Shown here: positions 22,194 through 33,135 of the stretch, one piece after another
Numbering within the stretch: position 1 is the first letter of the stretch
How the letters are laid out: each line of letters opens with the position of its first letter
DNA from: Lumnitzera littorea
Taxonomy: Eukaryota > Streptophyta > Magnoliopsida > Myrtales > Combretaceae
Direction: 5' to 3'
NCBI GenBank assembly: GCA_024138015.1
Contig: JAMXBB010000010.1
Location: 77,125,541 to 77,189,540 of the forward strand
Length of the DNA: 64,000 nucleotides
The notes under the pieces: generated by a model
Databases searched by the model: none
Told to the model about the DNA's origin: nothing
What the model saw: the letters and a program-made list of their open reading frames with translations, nothing else
Made by a program: the position numbers and the translations under genes

Positions 22194-22726
22194 GTCTAAC
22201 CAAATCATATCATATCATACGTAATTATATCCGATTCGTTAATTAAATTAGATTCAAATTTAATTCAAATCTGATTTAACTAATATTTATATGATTTGAT
22301 TAGATATGAAACTGATTTTCGTCTCACTTCTACAAAATTAGAAAAATAAAGATATAGGTACCTACTAAAACTCAAAGCCGTGACCTCTAACTAAACCCAT
22401 CACAAATATTTTGTTACTTATCAGTTAGGTCGTTAGCATGTACCTTCACATTCAGTACAATTAAACTATACTTAAACTATTCGATTCCTTAAAATAAAAT
22501 TTTTTAATTAAACCTAAACTAAAACTATTTGTTCCTAATATAAATTACTTTCTAAAAATCTATGAAATTTTTATAAGTTTTCCTTTTCTTATTTTTTTGG
22601 TATTTTCATTATTTGTTAATATCTTTTATCTTTTCTTAATTTTTTTTTATTTTATTTTTTGAATTAGGACCCTTTTTGTAAAAATAAAAATTAAAACTTC
22701 TGAAGGGCAAAAATTAGGTGTCTACA

Positions 22727-22731
22727 ACACA
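22727..22731. repeat. Target-site duplication ACACA (right of LARD)
   Basis: ACACA directly follows the LARD terminal TCTACA and is identical to 12282-12286. Confidence 0.85.
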
Positions 22732-23198
22732 AATGTTAGAAAAGTAAGGGACAGGTGATGGTCTGTCAATGGTTTTGTGTTCTGGGATCTTGAGGCACTG
22801 TGGCTAAACTGAACTAATGTTAAGGTGGTTGTTGCTGAGCTGCACTGAACGTTGCTGAAGTGATTAGGTGAAGCTATAGCTTGGTAGGATAGAAAAGGAG
22901 AGCTTGAAGTACAAGGACTTCAGACTCGACACTCGGTAGGTCGATGACTGGGTAAGAGTCTAAGCAAAGCCTTGTCTATGCAAGCCTTGGTTTGATACTC
23001 AGTAGGTTCGTACACAATAGCTTAGCAGCTGTGTGTGAGTCTGAGTAAAGCAAACTATATCCAAATTAGGGCCTTAAAGAGTTCACCTATAACTCTTCCA
23101 TGTATGAGAACTTGTCTTCGATAAGCTAACAAGTATCCTCCTCATAAGGGATTGTAAGCTTCGAAGGCATGCACGAATGTGAGGTCGGCAATCCATCA
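22732..23198 (-). mobile_element. Element B2: 5' LTR, upstream part beyond the LARD
   Basis: After the second ACACA, the sequence AATGTTAGA...GGGACAGGTG continues the B LTR alignment (AATGTCAGA...GGACAGGTGG near 28432-28460). It ends GTCGGCAATCCATCA, against GTCGGTAACCCATCA at the end of the left B LTR. The summed LTR is about 954 bp, against 915-917 bp in B. Confidence 0.65.
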
Positions 23199-23616
23199 AG
23201 TAAAGACATGTTTTGTTGAGGAGATAAACTCTTCTTACTATGTTTTATGGGCTCGTAATACTCTAAGGAGATTAGTTGCTTTAATATGCCGTATGTTACT
23301 TACAATTATGAGTTGGTAAACTTATGAAACTATCATGCTAGTTTGAATCTTTAGTTTATGTAGATTTGAAAGGATGTTGTTGCCTACTCCTTTTATAGAT
23401 TCTTTTGTGTACTTATGGAATGGTTATGTTATGATAGAAGTTTGGTCAACTTAGAAGTCTTAACATAATTCCAACTAGCGGGGTTATGTAGTAAGTTATA
23501 ATGCTTAATTTGGACTTTAGAGCATTAGATAAACAGTAGGAATCAAGCTGTTGAACCTTTAACCAGGGTACTTGGACCTACCCCGATAACATCACCCGTG
23601 TCAACTCTTAGCACAA
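23199..23616 (+). mobile_element. Element C: remnant of 5' LTR (3' portion)
   Basis: About 420 bases lie between the B2 LTR end and the primer site of C. They have no coding potential. The position makes them the downstream part of the C 5' LTR, whose upstream part is lost. The right edge is approximate. Confidence 0.45.
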
Positions 23617-23628
23617 CGTATTATTTTT

Positions 23629-23639
23629 TGTATTAGAGC
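23629..23639 (+). promoter_or_regulatory. Element C: primer binding site
   Basis: TGTATTAGAGC followed by AGAGG resembles TGGTATCAGAGC with one base lost and one change. It lies about 280 bases before the gag start. Confidence 0.6.
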
Positions 23640-23922
23640 AGAGGTATGTTTAGGTAAGTTATATTTGAGCTTTTGTAAAGTAGTGTTGCTGTGGTAGTGT
23701 GTTGAAGTTATGTAGAGACTCATCGTAAGTGCTTGAGTAAGTAAAAGGGTATAGTAGTTTATTGTCGTAATATACTTTGTTTTGCCCCGTTTCGAACATA
23801 AGAAAACATAACAAGTTTTCATTTGGGTTTGTCATTCTTTTGAGTGATTGTGTGTATAGTTATTCAATTTAGAGGAGTAGTGTTTGTTATTTCTTAGATT
23901 CTGAGTTTTGTTGAAGAAAATG

Positions 23923-25200
23923 ACATATGTTAATGTTAATACTAGTATTAGAGATGACAATAGTGGTGTTGTCCACCATAGACGACAATAGTGGTGTTGT
24001 CAACCATGGACGACAACCCTAGAACACCCGTAAAAGTATAGATGAACGGATTGATGAGGTGGCTAACCTCATAGCAAACTTGACTAGAGTTGTTCGTACA
24101 TTGATTTATCAACCTGTTGAAGCCATGTAGAACACTCCATAAGCAGCTTAACTTATTAGAGGACAGATCCCAACTTAACAAACTCAAGGTAAAGGAGTAG
24201 AATGATGAGTCCGATAAAGAATTAACTTAGGTGATACAGAGGAAGAAGAAGAAGAAGAGTACAATGAGGAAGAAGGGCAAGCTAGGGCACCCCGAGCTGT
24301 CAACCATGTGAAGCTTTAGATTCTAAGCTTCGATGGATCTGAGAATGCAAATGATTATTTGGATTGGGAGGAGAAGGTTGAGCGTATTTTTTTATTATTA
24401 CCAATATGAGGACTATGAGAAGGTGAGGACTGCTACTGTAGAGTTCTCAAGTTATGCCTTAATGTGGTGAAAGAATTTTCAAAGCATGAGAAGACGAGAA
24501 GGATATAGAGAAGCAAATACTTAGCCTTAGATGAAGAGAATTCTTAGAAATAGATTTGTGCTACTTATTTGCAGAACACCTTTACTCGACTTCAAGAGCT
24601 GAGACAAGGATGCTAAACTGTTAATGAGTAAGTTCAAGAGCTCTAAATGCTTATAATCCGATGTAAAGTAGATGAACTATCAGCATAAATAGTATCGAGG
24701 TTTCTTACTAAATTGAGAAATGACCTGCAAGGTATTGTAGAACTTCAACAGTTCACTACACTGGATAAAGTTATAAGAATAGCTTAGTGAGTAAAGAGGC
24801 AAAGGAGGAGCAAGTTGTTCTAACCTCCGATGAGCCAACTTAGTTAGTCAAGCTGACCTGCTTAGGGAAGTTACTAAGCTTAACAAAGTTCTGAATTAAC
24901 CCGAAGGGCAAAAGTTAGAACCGAACAAAGGGCCGACCAGTTGATGGTGAAGTGCCGACGAGAACATATGAAAAGGGATAAGGATCTAAAAGGAAGATGA
25001 TCCAAAATAAGTACTTTAAATGCTAAGGGTTTGGGCATATTGCTACTCAATGTCCGAACCAAAGGACCATGATTATTAAGGGAGATGTCTCGAAGATTAA
25101 AGTAGATAATATAAGTGAGGAACCAGAGGAGGAGAAAGAAGTAGGAGATGAGGCTGATGTTAATACTGACCTGATTGAGAAAGATGTATTTGCAGTGGAC
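23923..25200 (+). pseudogene. Element C: gag
   Basis: ATG at 23923 starts MTYVNVNTSIRDD, like the D start MNVNVGDNSRVVHH. A 28-bp tandem duplication (23956-23983 and 23984-24011) shifts the frame immediately. Gag-like blocks follow: DYLDW-EEKVER-F at about 24350-24400 and a WWKNFQ-M-RREGY block at about 24465-24510. The zinc knuckle at about 25006-25060 reads Y-F-K-C-stop-G-F-G-H-I-A-T-Q-C. The first Cys is Tyr and a Gln codon is TAA. The particle protein is non-functional. Confidence 0.6.
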
Positions 25201-25690
25201 CTAAATAAGTTAACCTAGTTATCCAATGTGCAATGAGTTTGGAACCTCTACTGAGGAGGAGAATAAAGAGGATTTATTCTACATCACTTGCAAAGTAGAT
25301 GATTAGGTCCATACGCTCATAGTGGACAATGGAAGTTACACCAATGTAACATTTGTCGACCTGATTAAGAAGCTCAAGTTGCCGACTATCTCACATCCAA
25401 AGCCATACAAGTTGCATTGGTTGAATGAGAAGAGAGCACCACATGTCACTCAACAAGTATTGCTATCGATCTTTATTAGAAATTATTTTAATGAAATTCT
25501 CTATGACATGCTACCTAAGTGTGCATCTCATGCTCTATTAGGCAGACCTTAGCTTTTTGACAAGAGAATTATACATGATGGGTTTTGGAACACCTACGTA
25601 TTCGAGAAAGATTAATGGAAGATCACTTTGAATCCTATGATGCCGAGTCAAGTTAGCAAGCTACAAGGTAAACCTACTCGAGAATCCAAG
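25201..25690 (+). pseudogene. Element C: aspartic protease
   Basis: VDNGSYTNVTFVDLIKKL (25322-25380) carries the D-x-G-S active site. It is followed by LPTISHPKPYKLHWL and, near 25530, the C-terminal LLGRP motif. It aligns with the D protease at 52250-52500. A TAG follows LLGRP. Confidence 0.7.
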
Positions 25691-27150
25691 AAGATTTTGG
25701 TTCTGAGTAAAACTTGGCTTTGAGAAGCTATAAAGGCCAACATGCCGACTTTTATGTTGGTTAGGCGACTACTAAAGTTTAAGGAGTAGATTAAGCTACC
25801 CCTTAAGGTGAAAGAGCTATTAGATGAATATGTGGACTTGTTTCCCCAAACAATTACCCGAAGGACTATCCCCTTTCTAAGGCATTGAACATTGTATTGA
25901 CTTGATACCCAGTGTAGCCTTGCCAAACAAACCAACTCATCGAATGAACCTTAAACAAGCTACTAAACTCTAAAGACAAATCAATGAACTACTTGAGAAG
26001 GGATATATGAGGGAAAGTCCCAGACCATATGCTGTACCGATGCTCCTTGTGCTGAAAAAGGATGGTACCTAACGTATGTGGGTCAATAGCAAAGCCGTGA
26101 ACAAGATCACAATCAAGTACCAATATCTTATCCCTAGGTTAGATGAACTAAATGGGGCTAGGGTCTTCAGTAAAATTAAATTAAAGTCTGTTTACCATCA
26201 AATTCGAATGAGGCCAGGGGATGAGTGGATGACTACATTTAAAACTCACTATGGACTATACAAATAGAGGATAATGCCCTTTGGCCTATCCAATGCCCTA
26301 AGTACTTTCATGCGATTAATGAACCATATGCTAAAAGAACTAATCAGGAAGTGTGTCGTAGTGTACTTTGACGACATCTTTATGTATAGTGACGACCTGC
26401 TAAGTCACTATGAACATCTCCATGCCGTACTTGATGTATTTTGAGCCAAAAGGTTATTTAGCAACTTAAAGAAGTGTTGTTTTTGTTAGGAAGAAGTGGT
26501 ATTTTCAGATTATGTAGTTAGTAGAGGAAGCTTGCAAGTCAATGATGAGAAGATAAGAGCTATTGTCGAGTAGCCGACTCCAACCACTTATGCCTAGGTG
26601 AGAAGTTTCCATGGACTAGCATCCTTTTATTAAAGATTCATTAAGAGTTTCAGCACCATTATTACACCCCTTACTGAGCTGACAACGAAGAATATTGAGT
26701 TCAAGTAGGCAGAAAGAGAAGAGAGAAGTTTTGTTAAAGGCAAGAGTTACTTCTATACCAATATTAGCTTTGCCTAACTTTGAGAAAATTTTTGAGTTGG
26801 AATATGATGCATTAAGCATTGGAATAGGCATTATCTTGATGTAAGAAGGCCGAACAATTGTCTACCATAGCAAAAAGCTCAAAGGACTTCAATTGAACTA
26901 TTTCGTATATGACAAAGAACTGTTAACCCTTATCTGAGCAGTCCAAGTATGGCAACATTATCTATTGCCAAGAGAGTTTATCATTTATACAGATCATGAA
27001 TCCTTGAGGTACCTCAAAATTCAAACCAAGTTATCGAAGCAGCAAATGCAGTAGGTTGAATTCCTAGAGGGATTTAACTTTGTAATAAAATAAAAACAAG
27101 GCAAGAGTAAGGTAATTATTGATACTCTGTCAAGAAGATAAGTTCTTCTT
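25691..27150 (+). pseudogene. Element C: reverse transcriptase and RNase H
   Basis: RT motifs in order: VLKKDGT and MWVNSKAVNKITIKYQYLIPRL (26040-26130), VFSKIKLKSVYHQIRM, MPFGLSNA (about 26277) and VVVYFDDIFMYS with YFDD at 26364-26375. The catalytic Asp pair is intact, unlike in A, B and D. RNase H follows at about 26700-27130, with YFVYDKELL and YTDHESLRYL. Stops and small shifts occur throughout. This is the best-kept RT active site in the window. Confidence 0.75.
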
Positions 27151-27955
27151 ACCAAATTGCAAACTAGACTGTTAGGGTTTGCAAGCATCAAAAAACAGTA
27201 TCCTCAAGACCCCTATTTTGGTCATATATTTAGATGGTCTACTAATAGAGGAACAGTGGATAAGCATCATGTGGAGGATGGTTGCCTATTACAAGGTGGT
27301 AAATTATGTATGCCAACCTATTCAATCAAAGAGTTGCTGGTGAGAGAAGCCTATGTAGAGGGCTTTCTTGACATTTTGGAGAGAGAAGGATGAACGAGTT
27401 ATTAAATGGACAGTTCCTTTGGCCAAAAATGAGGCGAGACATGCACTAAGTTATTGAGAGGTCTATTACTTACAAGAGGGCCAAATGTCGAGCCAAATAA
27501 GGGAAGGCAATTCCTTTAACTATCTCAACCTGACTTTGGATTGAGTTGAGCATGGACTTTATTCTTAGATTACTAAGAACTACCTGAAGCAAAGATTCTA
27601 TTATGGTCGTAGTTGGTAGATTTGGTAAGATGATACACTTTGTGCCTTACTCTAAAACTAATGATGCTTTGGTTATTGCTTTTCACTTCTTGTAGGAAAT
27701 TGTTCAATTACACGGCTTGCTGAGAAGTGTAGTATCGGATAGAGATCCAAAGTTTCTAAACCATTCCTAAAGGACCTTTTGGTGTCATATGGAGACTAAA
27801 TTGCTATTCAGCACTTCCTATCACCCCCAAACCAATAACTAAACAAAGGTAGTCAACCATACTTTAGGATTACTACTCCGAATTGTAATGGAGAAGAACT
27901 TAGCCAATTGGGATCTATGTTTGCCTATGGTGGAATTTGCATACAACCATACTAA
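27151..27955 (+). pseudogene. Element C: integrase, truncated
   Basis: The zinc-binding N-terminus is at 27250-27450 (LLVREAYVEGF). The core keeps the second Asp in SDRDPKF (about 27735-27760). The first Asp is lost (VVVGRFGK in place of VVVDRFGK). It ends in WDLCLPMVEFAYNHT, where element B begins at 27956, so the C-terminal part is missing. Confidence 0.65.
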
Positions 27956-28870
27956 TGTACCTAGGAGCTCAGTTATCACTAGGGCTTACGGTAGTAAATT
28001 TGAACTAATGGGTCCTTCAAGATATTGAAGAAAGATAAGGTAAACCGATCTGAGAACTGACTAAAGGAGCTGATGTAAAGTTACTTGAAGGATATAACAT
28101 ACTAACGAACATAACACAACTTGACACTTCACTTCATATGACGCATAAGTTGATGTTAAGGTCCACCTGCCACTAATCATGTACTACTTGGGAAGATTAG
28201 ATAAGAGTATATGGGAAAATAGACTTAGAGAAGGTTGTCTCACAAGAATAGCATACTCAATGCATATGTCTAAGACAAGATAATTCCAGCTTACTAAGAG
28301 AAGGGACTACTTATAGCAAGTCCCTTAGACAACAATACAAATAAAGAAATTACAAGAATGTATATACAAAAAGGGAAATCCCAGTACATACGAAAAGGGT
28401 AAAAGGGACAAAAGACAAAAAAGGGAAAATAGTATAATGTCAGATGCAACGGACAGGTGGCAACGTGACATTGGTTCCATGTTAGGATTCTCTAAGCATA
28501 GCAAGCTAGAGTAGTTAAGACATAAGGAGGCAGAGGGTGAGACGTGAAGGAAATGCCAGGAGAGTTAGTAAGAGGCCGAGAGAGAAATACTTAGCCAAGA
28601 AGGTGGATCTCTTTACTCAACAATAGACACTTGGCAGGTAAACATCCGATCACTCGGTATAGAGCTTTTAGCTAGAAAATAGTTAACATTGGCACAAGAT
28701 AATGAACAAAACAAAGAACAACCACCTAGAGCTACTAAGGAATTTAGCCATCCTCCTTCAGCATACTAATTCTCATTAGTAGCGGGTTGACAAGAGAGAA
28801 TCCTCAGGTAAGGGACTAGAGGCCCCTGAGGCGTATGTGAGTGATTGAGTCAGCAGTCGGTAACCCATCA
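27956..28870 (-). mobile_element. Element B: 3' LTR
   Basis: Plus-strand ends are TGTACCTAGGAGC and GGTAACCCATCA. The TATA-like CTATAAGTAG (minus) is at 28308-28317. The adjacent internal CCCCGAAGAGT (minus) would be the polypurine tract. Confidence 0.8.
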
Positions 28871-30060
28871 ACTCTTCGGGGTTATTGAAGATTTGCTCTC
28901 AAATCATGATCCTCATCATCATCAGCCACATAGAGAGTCAAATCGACAACGATGAATGTGGTTGATACGCCATACCCCTCGAGTAGATCAACCTCATAGG
29001 CGTTATCATTAATGTACCTAAGGATCTTATAAAGCCCATTTGCTTTGTGAAATAGTTTGTTCGTCCTTCTGCCAGGAAAGCGTTCCTTACTAATGTGGAT
29101 CCAAACAAAGTCTCTAGGGGTATAAACAACTCGTCTCCTTCCTTAGCTTCCCGCTTCTTTCTATTGAGCCACAATCTTGGCTAATTGTTTGGCAACTTTC
29201 TGATGCAACTTCTAAAATTCCTTAGCACATTGTAGGCTGGATTAACTTTCCCCTTGTGTAGTCGAATCGCTAATTAAATCTAAAGGTAAGTTTGAGTTAA
29301 TTCCATAAACGACTTCAAAAGGTAATGTTCCAGTCGAATGGTTGTAGGCAAATTCAATGATAAGCAGGCATAAATCCCAACCATGCAAGTTCTTCCTAAT
29401 AGCTGCTCGTAAGAAGCTACCAACGGTTCTATTCATAACTTCAGTTTGGTCTTCTATCTAAGGGTGACAAGAAGTACTGAACATTAGCTTAATACCAAGC
29501 TTCTTCTATAGGGTCTTCCAAAAGAAGCTCATGAATTTAGAGTCACGGTCGGACATAATACTCCTTGACACTCCATGTAATAGTACAATTTCTTGTAAAA
29601 AGAGGTTAGCAATGAATAAAGCATCGTTAGTTTTGTAGCAGGGAATGAAGTAACCCATCTTGCTAATCCAATCAACCACCACCATGATCGAATCATGCCT
29701 TCTCGACGTTCGGGGAAGGTCTAGCATGAAATCCATGCTTAGATCAGTATACGGTTGCTCGAGGATAGGTAAGGGTGTGTACTCTCCATAGGGCTCTTTC
29801 CTCCCCTTTGCACGCTTACATACCTCATACCTTTCAAGTATTCAATGTACATCCTTCATCATCCTAGGCCAATAAAAATGCTTCTTTAATATTCCATTCA
29901 TCCTTTTTTCACCAAAATGACTAGCCAAACCCCTAGCATGAGCTTCGCGAACAAGTAGCTCCCTTATCAAACTACTTAGCACACAAATCTTCTTACCCTT
30001 CATTAGGAACCCCAGATGTAGGTAGATCCCCTTCCATAACACCTCCAAGATTGCACTTAG
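28871..30060 (-). pseudogene. Element B: integrase
   Basis: Minus strand. The N-terminal block ELLVREAHARGLASHFGEKR is in 29842-30048. The core has VVVDWISKM and SDRDSKF in 29506-29736, then NRTVGSFLRA...WDLCLLIIEFAYNHS...PFEVVYG in 29242-29436. Two of the three acidic residues are evident in long open stretches; the Glu lies next to NRTVGS. The C-terminus (29110-28880) reads DFVWIHI-KERFPGRR...YEVDLLEGYGVSTTF...DLTLY. There are several frameshifts. I see no clear chromodomain. Confidence 0.7.
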
Positions 30061-31480
30061 TCATTAAAGGCCCAAAATGCTAGTCATGTTCATAATGATT
30101 GGACAAGGCACCGAATCTAAGTTCCTTCTCTTGCATAGTTGTAATAAGGATGTGACGACGAGAAAGAGTGTTGGCCACTGTGTTAGTGCTCCCTTTCTTA
30201 TATTTGATGACATAGCAAAAAGTATCCAAGAACTTAACTCATTTGGCATGACGCAGAGAAAGCTTCTATGGCCCGCAAAGATACTTGAGAGATTTATGAT
30301 CCAAATAGATAATGAATTCTTTCGGTAATAGATAATTCTACCAATTCTGAAGTGTTCGGACAAGGGCATAGAACTCCTTGTCATAGGTTGAGTAATTCAA
30401 GGCAACACTCGGAGCTTTTTGCTGAAGTAGGTAATAGGTTGGTTCTCCTGCATAAGGACAGCACCAATGCTAACACCAAACACATCACATACAACCTCAA
30501 AAACTTTCTTGAAATCTGGTAGGTTAAGTACTGAAGCAGATGTCAGCTTAGACTTCACATCTTCAAAACTCTTCTGAGTTTTCTCTAACCACCTAAACTC
30601 AATGTTCTTCTTGGTCAATTCAATTAATGGCGCAGTTATGGAATCGAAGTTCTGAATAAATCTCCAATAAAACAAAGCTAGACTATAGAAGCTCCTGACT
30701 TCAACAGCATTAGTCAGCATAGGCGACTTATGAATAGCTCTGACTTTCTCACCATCAAATCAAACTCCCTTCCCTGAAACAACATATATGAGGAATACAA
30801 CCTTGCTTTGACAAAATACACATTTCTTTAGGTTACCAAATAATCTTTTGGTACGGAAGATGTTGAACACAAATCTTAAGTACTTGACATGGGTGATGAG
30901 GTCGGTACTGTAGACCAGAATACCATCAAAATAAACCATCACACATTTGCCAATTAATGTTCTAAGCACTTAGCATGTTAGTCAAACCAAATGGCATCAC
31001 CAACCACTTAAACAGACCATCCTTTATCTTGAAGGCCATCTTCCATTCGTCTCTAGGTCTCATTCGTATCTAATAGTAACCACTCTTTAGGTCAGTCTTA
31101 GAAAAGATGCAGGCGCCATATATCTCATCAAGCATATCATCAAGTTGCAAGATCAGGTATTAGTATTTAATAGTGATCTTATTGATGGCTTAATTATCAA
31201 TGCACATTTGCCATGCTCCATCCTTTTTTGGCATAAGCACAATTGGTATAGCATTAAAGCTCATGCTCTCATGGACATATTCGCGATCTACCAATTCATC
31301 CACCTATTTCTTTAGTTCAACTGCCTACTCTAGATTAAGCCTATAAGTGGGTTGGTTTAGTAAGGTAACCCTTGGTTAGAGGTCGATGCAATGCTCAATG
31401 CCTCTCAAGGGAGGTAAAGCTTTTGGCATCTCGGCAAGAAATAGGTCGGCAAAGTCCTCAAGTAGCTTTTACACTTTGGT
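30061..31480 (-). pseudogene. Element B: reverse transcriptase and RNase H
   Basis: Minus strand. RT blocks: PTYRLN, IVLMPKKDGAWQMCID (about 31255-31200), FSKTDLKSGYY-IRMRPRDEW (about 31110-31045), LVMPFGLTN and CVMVYFDGILVYS (about 30943-30905). The catalytic YFDD is YFDG, so the second Asp is lost. The linker RSF-SLA-FYWRFI and RNase H (VCDVFGVSIGAVL, ITYFSKKL) lie in 30397-30720. Stops and shifts are common. Confidence 0.75.
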
Positions 31481-32010
31481 AAGTAAGTTCTCGGCTTCTC
31501 TAACCTCTAAGAATCTCCTGACTAAAAGAAGCACATAGTCTTCGACCTTAACTTCTCATATAAACTAAGCTCAGGAAATCACCAAGGACTTCCATTGTGG
31601 AGATCTAACAACCTTTTCTTAAGCTTCTTATACTTCCTTAGGACTCATGGGTGTCAATATAATTTTCTTCTCGTCCTTCTAGAACATATAGGTGTTTCTA
31701 TATCCATATGTAACACTCTCAAATCAAATAGCTATGGTCGGCCGAGTAATATATGAGAAGCATACATGGGAAGGACATTACACAACACCTTGTCCATGTA
31801 CCTATCACTAATGGTAATCGACACTCTAACTTACCCAACAACATGTAGTCTTCCTTTTTCGTTTAACTAGTGAATCTTGTACATCTTGGGGTATGGAAGG
31901 GTTGGCAATTTCATGGCCTTAACTACCCTTTAAGCTATGACATTAGTACAGCTCCCTTTGTTAATAATCAAGACACATAACTTGCCATTCACTTGACAAT
32001 TTGTATAGAA
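31481..32010 (-). pseudogene. Element B: aspartic protease
   Basis: Minus strand. LIINKGSCTN (about 31970-31940) aligns with the protease active-site block of C (VDNGSYTN) and D (MNSGSCTN). The catalytic Asp is Asn here. It continues with a KLPTLPYPKMYKIH-like block and an LLGRP-like motif at about 31740. Confidence 0.65.
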
Positions 32011-33135
32011 GAGGTTCTCCCTTTGCTTATTCTCATTAGCCACAAAAGTACTAAGAGATCATCTGATGACAAAACAATACTCAGTACCACCCTTAGGAGG
32101 TGTCTCGGCATTGGAGTCTTCCTAAAACTCTTCCAACATCTATTTGATCCTACCTCTTCCTCTCCTTTGCTAGCACTTTCTACTTCAAATTGAGGCGTAT
32201 CTCCCTTTATGGTCATGACTTGGCAGTTCGAACATTGACTGGCTATGTGGTCATAACCAAGACATTTAAAACATTTAATTTCTTGGGTCTTTCTTCCTGA
32301 CCTTTAACTTAGGTCTCTTTAGACCTTAGGTTCCTCGGCCTTACTCTTGTTTCAACCTTCTTCTGGTTGGCTCGACATAGGCCCTTGATGTTCCACCTTG
32401 GAACTATTTGATGGCCAGTCATTCCCTAATCAACTCAACACGCTACCCCTATTTGGTAGCATGGGTCAACTACTTGGCACTCGACTAACCTGGTTCCTCC
32501 TTTGTCTCTCAACTCTCTAAGCCACTCGGATGGTTTCATCCAAAGTTGTAAGGTTCTGCAACTCTATGACATTACTAATCTTAGCCCATAGCTTAGAGAT
32601 GAACTGTGCTATAGTTCTTGTCTCAGGTTCATGGACATTACATCAGATCATGAGCAACTGAAACTCTCGAACATAGTCATCCACTGATTTGTTACCTTAT
32701 CTCAAGTCTTAGAGTAGTCTGAAAGTGTCTTGTTTATAGTGTTCAAGAACAAACTTACTTCTTAAGACTTTCTTCAAATTGTTCCATGTCTGAACTTTGC
32801 ATCGAGCCCTTAAGCGAACATTCTACAGTTTCTTCCACGACATTATCGCATATCTAGAAAATTCCAATGCGGCCACTCATATACGAACAGCATCTTCATG
32901 ATTGTAAAAGTCGAATATCTTTTCGATTTTCTCCCCCTAATCAAGGTAGTCATCAGCACTACCGGACCTATTAAAGCTTAGAATCTCTACCTTGAGGTGT
33001 TCAACACCTCTTAATGCTCTAAACTCTCTCTCATCAATCCCGGCATACTAGTCTTCTTCTCTTTCATACTCTTCCACTTCATCCAACTCTAATCTTCTCC
33101 TCGCAACTCTATTGACACGTCATGGTGGTGCTTGG
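32011..33135 (-). pseudogene. Element B: gag, C-terminal part with zinc knuckle
   Basis: Minus strand. Gag core (DDYLD-GEKIEKIFDFYNHED at about 32960-32890) and an intact CCHC knuckle at 32273-32232: C-F-K-C-LGYD-H-IASQ-C (C-X2-C-X4-H-X4-C). The N-terminal part of the same gene lies at 36221-36485, beyond the solo LTR. Several TAG and TAA stops are present. Confidence 0.7.
33131..33135. repeat. Target-site duplication CTTGG (left of solo LTR)
   Basis: Identical to 36221-36225. Each flanks a TG/CA terminus. Confidence 0.8.

Larger units (their letters stand above)
12287..22726 (-). mobile_element. LARD: non-autonomous large LTR element with no coding domain
   Basis: Two LTRs in direct orientation (12287-14751 and 20161-22726) flank 5.4 kb with no gag or pol trace. 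Both ends are TG...CA with a perfect ACACA duplication. Orientation is minus: a purine-rich plus-strand primer site lies beside the left LTR and a TGGCAACTC-type primer site beside the right LTR. LTR start, polypurine context and tandem array relate it to element A, so its likely partner is a Tat/Ogre-type element. In the first 115 aligned LTR bases I count nine mismatches, so the insertion is old. Confidence 0.85.
20161..22726 (-). mobile_element. LARD 5' LTR (right copy)
   Basis: 2566 bp, starting TGTCGAATCAG and ending GGTGTCTACA on the plus strand. It keeps the ~150-bp promoter-side segment missing from the left copy. It has the PBS-like motif at 20300-20309, the ~18-bp minisatellite at 20940-21320 and the GC-rich island at about 21720-22140. 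Confidence 0.85.
11192..23198 (-). mobile_element. Element B2: 5' part of a chromovirus-like gypsy element, split by the LARD
   Basis: Reading on the minus strand: 5' LTR (23198-22732 joined to 12286-11800), primer site (11788-11777), leader, then gag from 11589 down to 11192, where element A begins. All these parts align with element B (36485-37607) in the same order. The 10,440-bp LARD plus one 5-bp duplication lies inside the LTR. The rest of gag-pol and the 3' LTR should lie to the left, beyond element A and outside the window. Confidence 0.75.
23199..27955 (+). mobile_element. Element C: gypsy element truncated at both ends
   Basis: The order is LTR end, primer site, gag, protease, RT, RNase H, integrase on the plus strand. 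It is cut on the left by B2 (23198) and on the right by B (27956), within integrase. The protein segments resemble element D throughout (protease block, RT, LPMVEFAYNHT against LPVVEFIYNRT). The missing 3' end of integrase and the 3' LTR are not found to the right of B. Confidence 0.75.
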
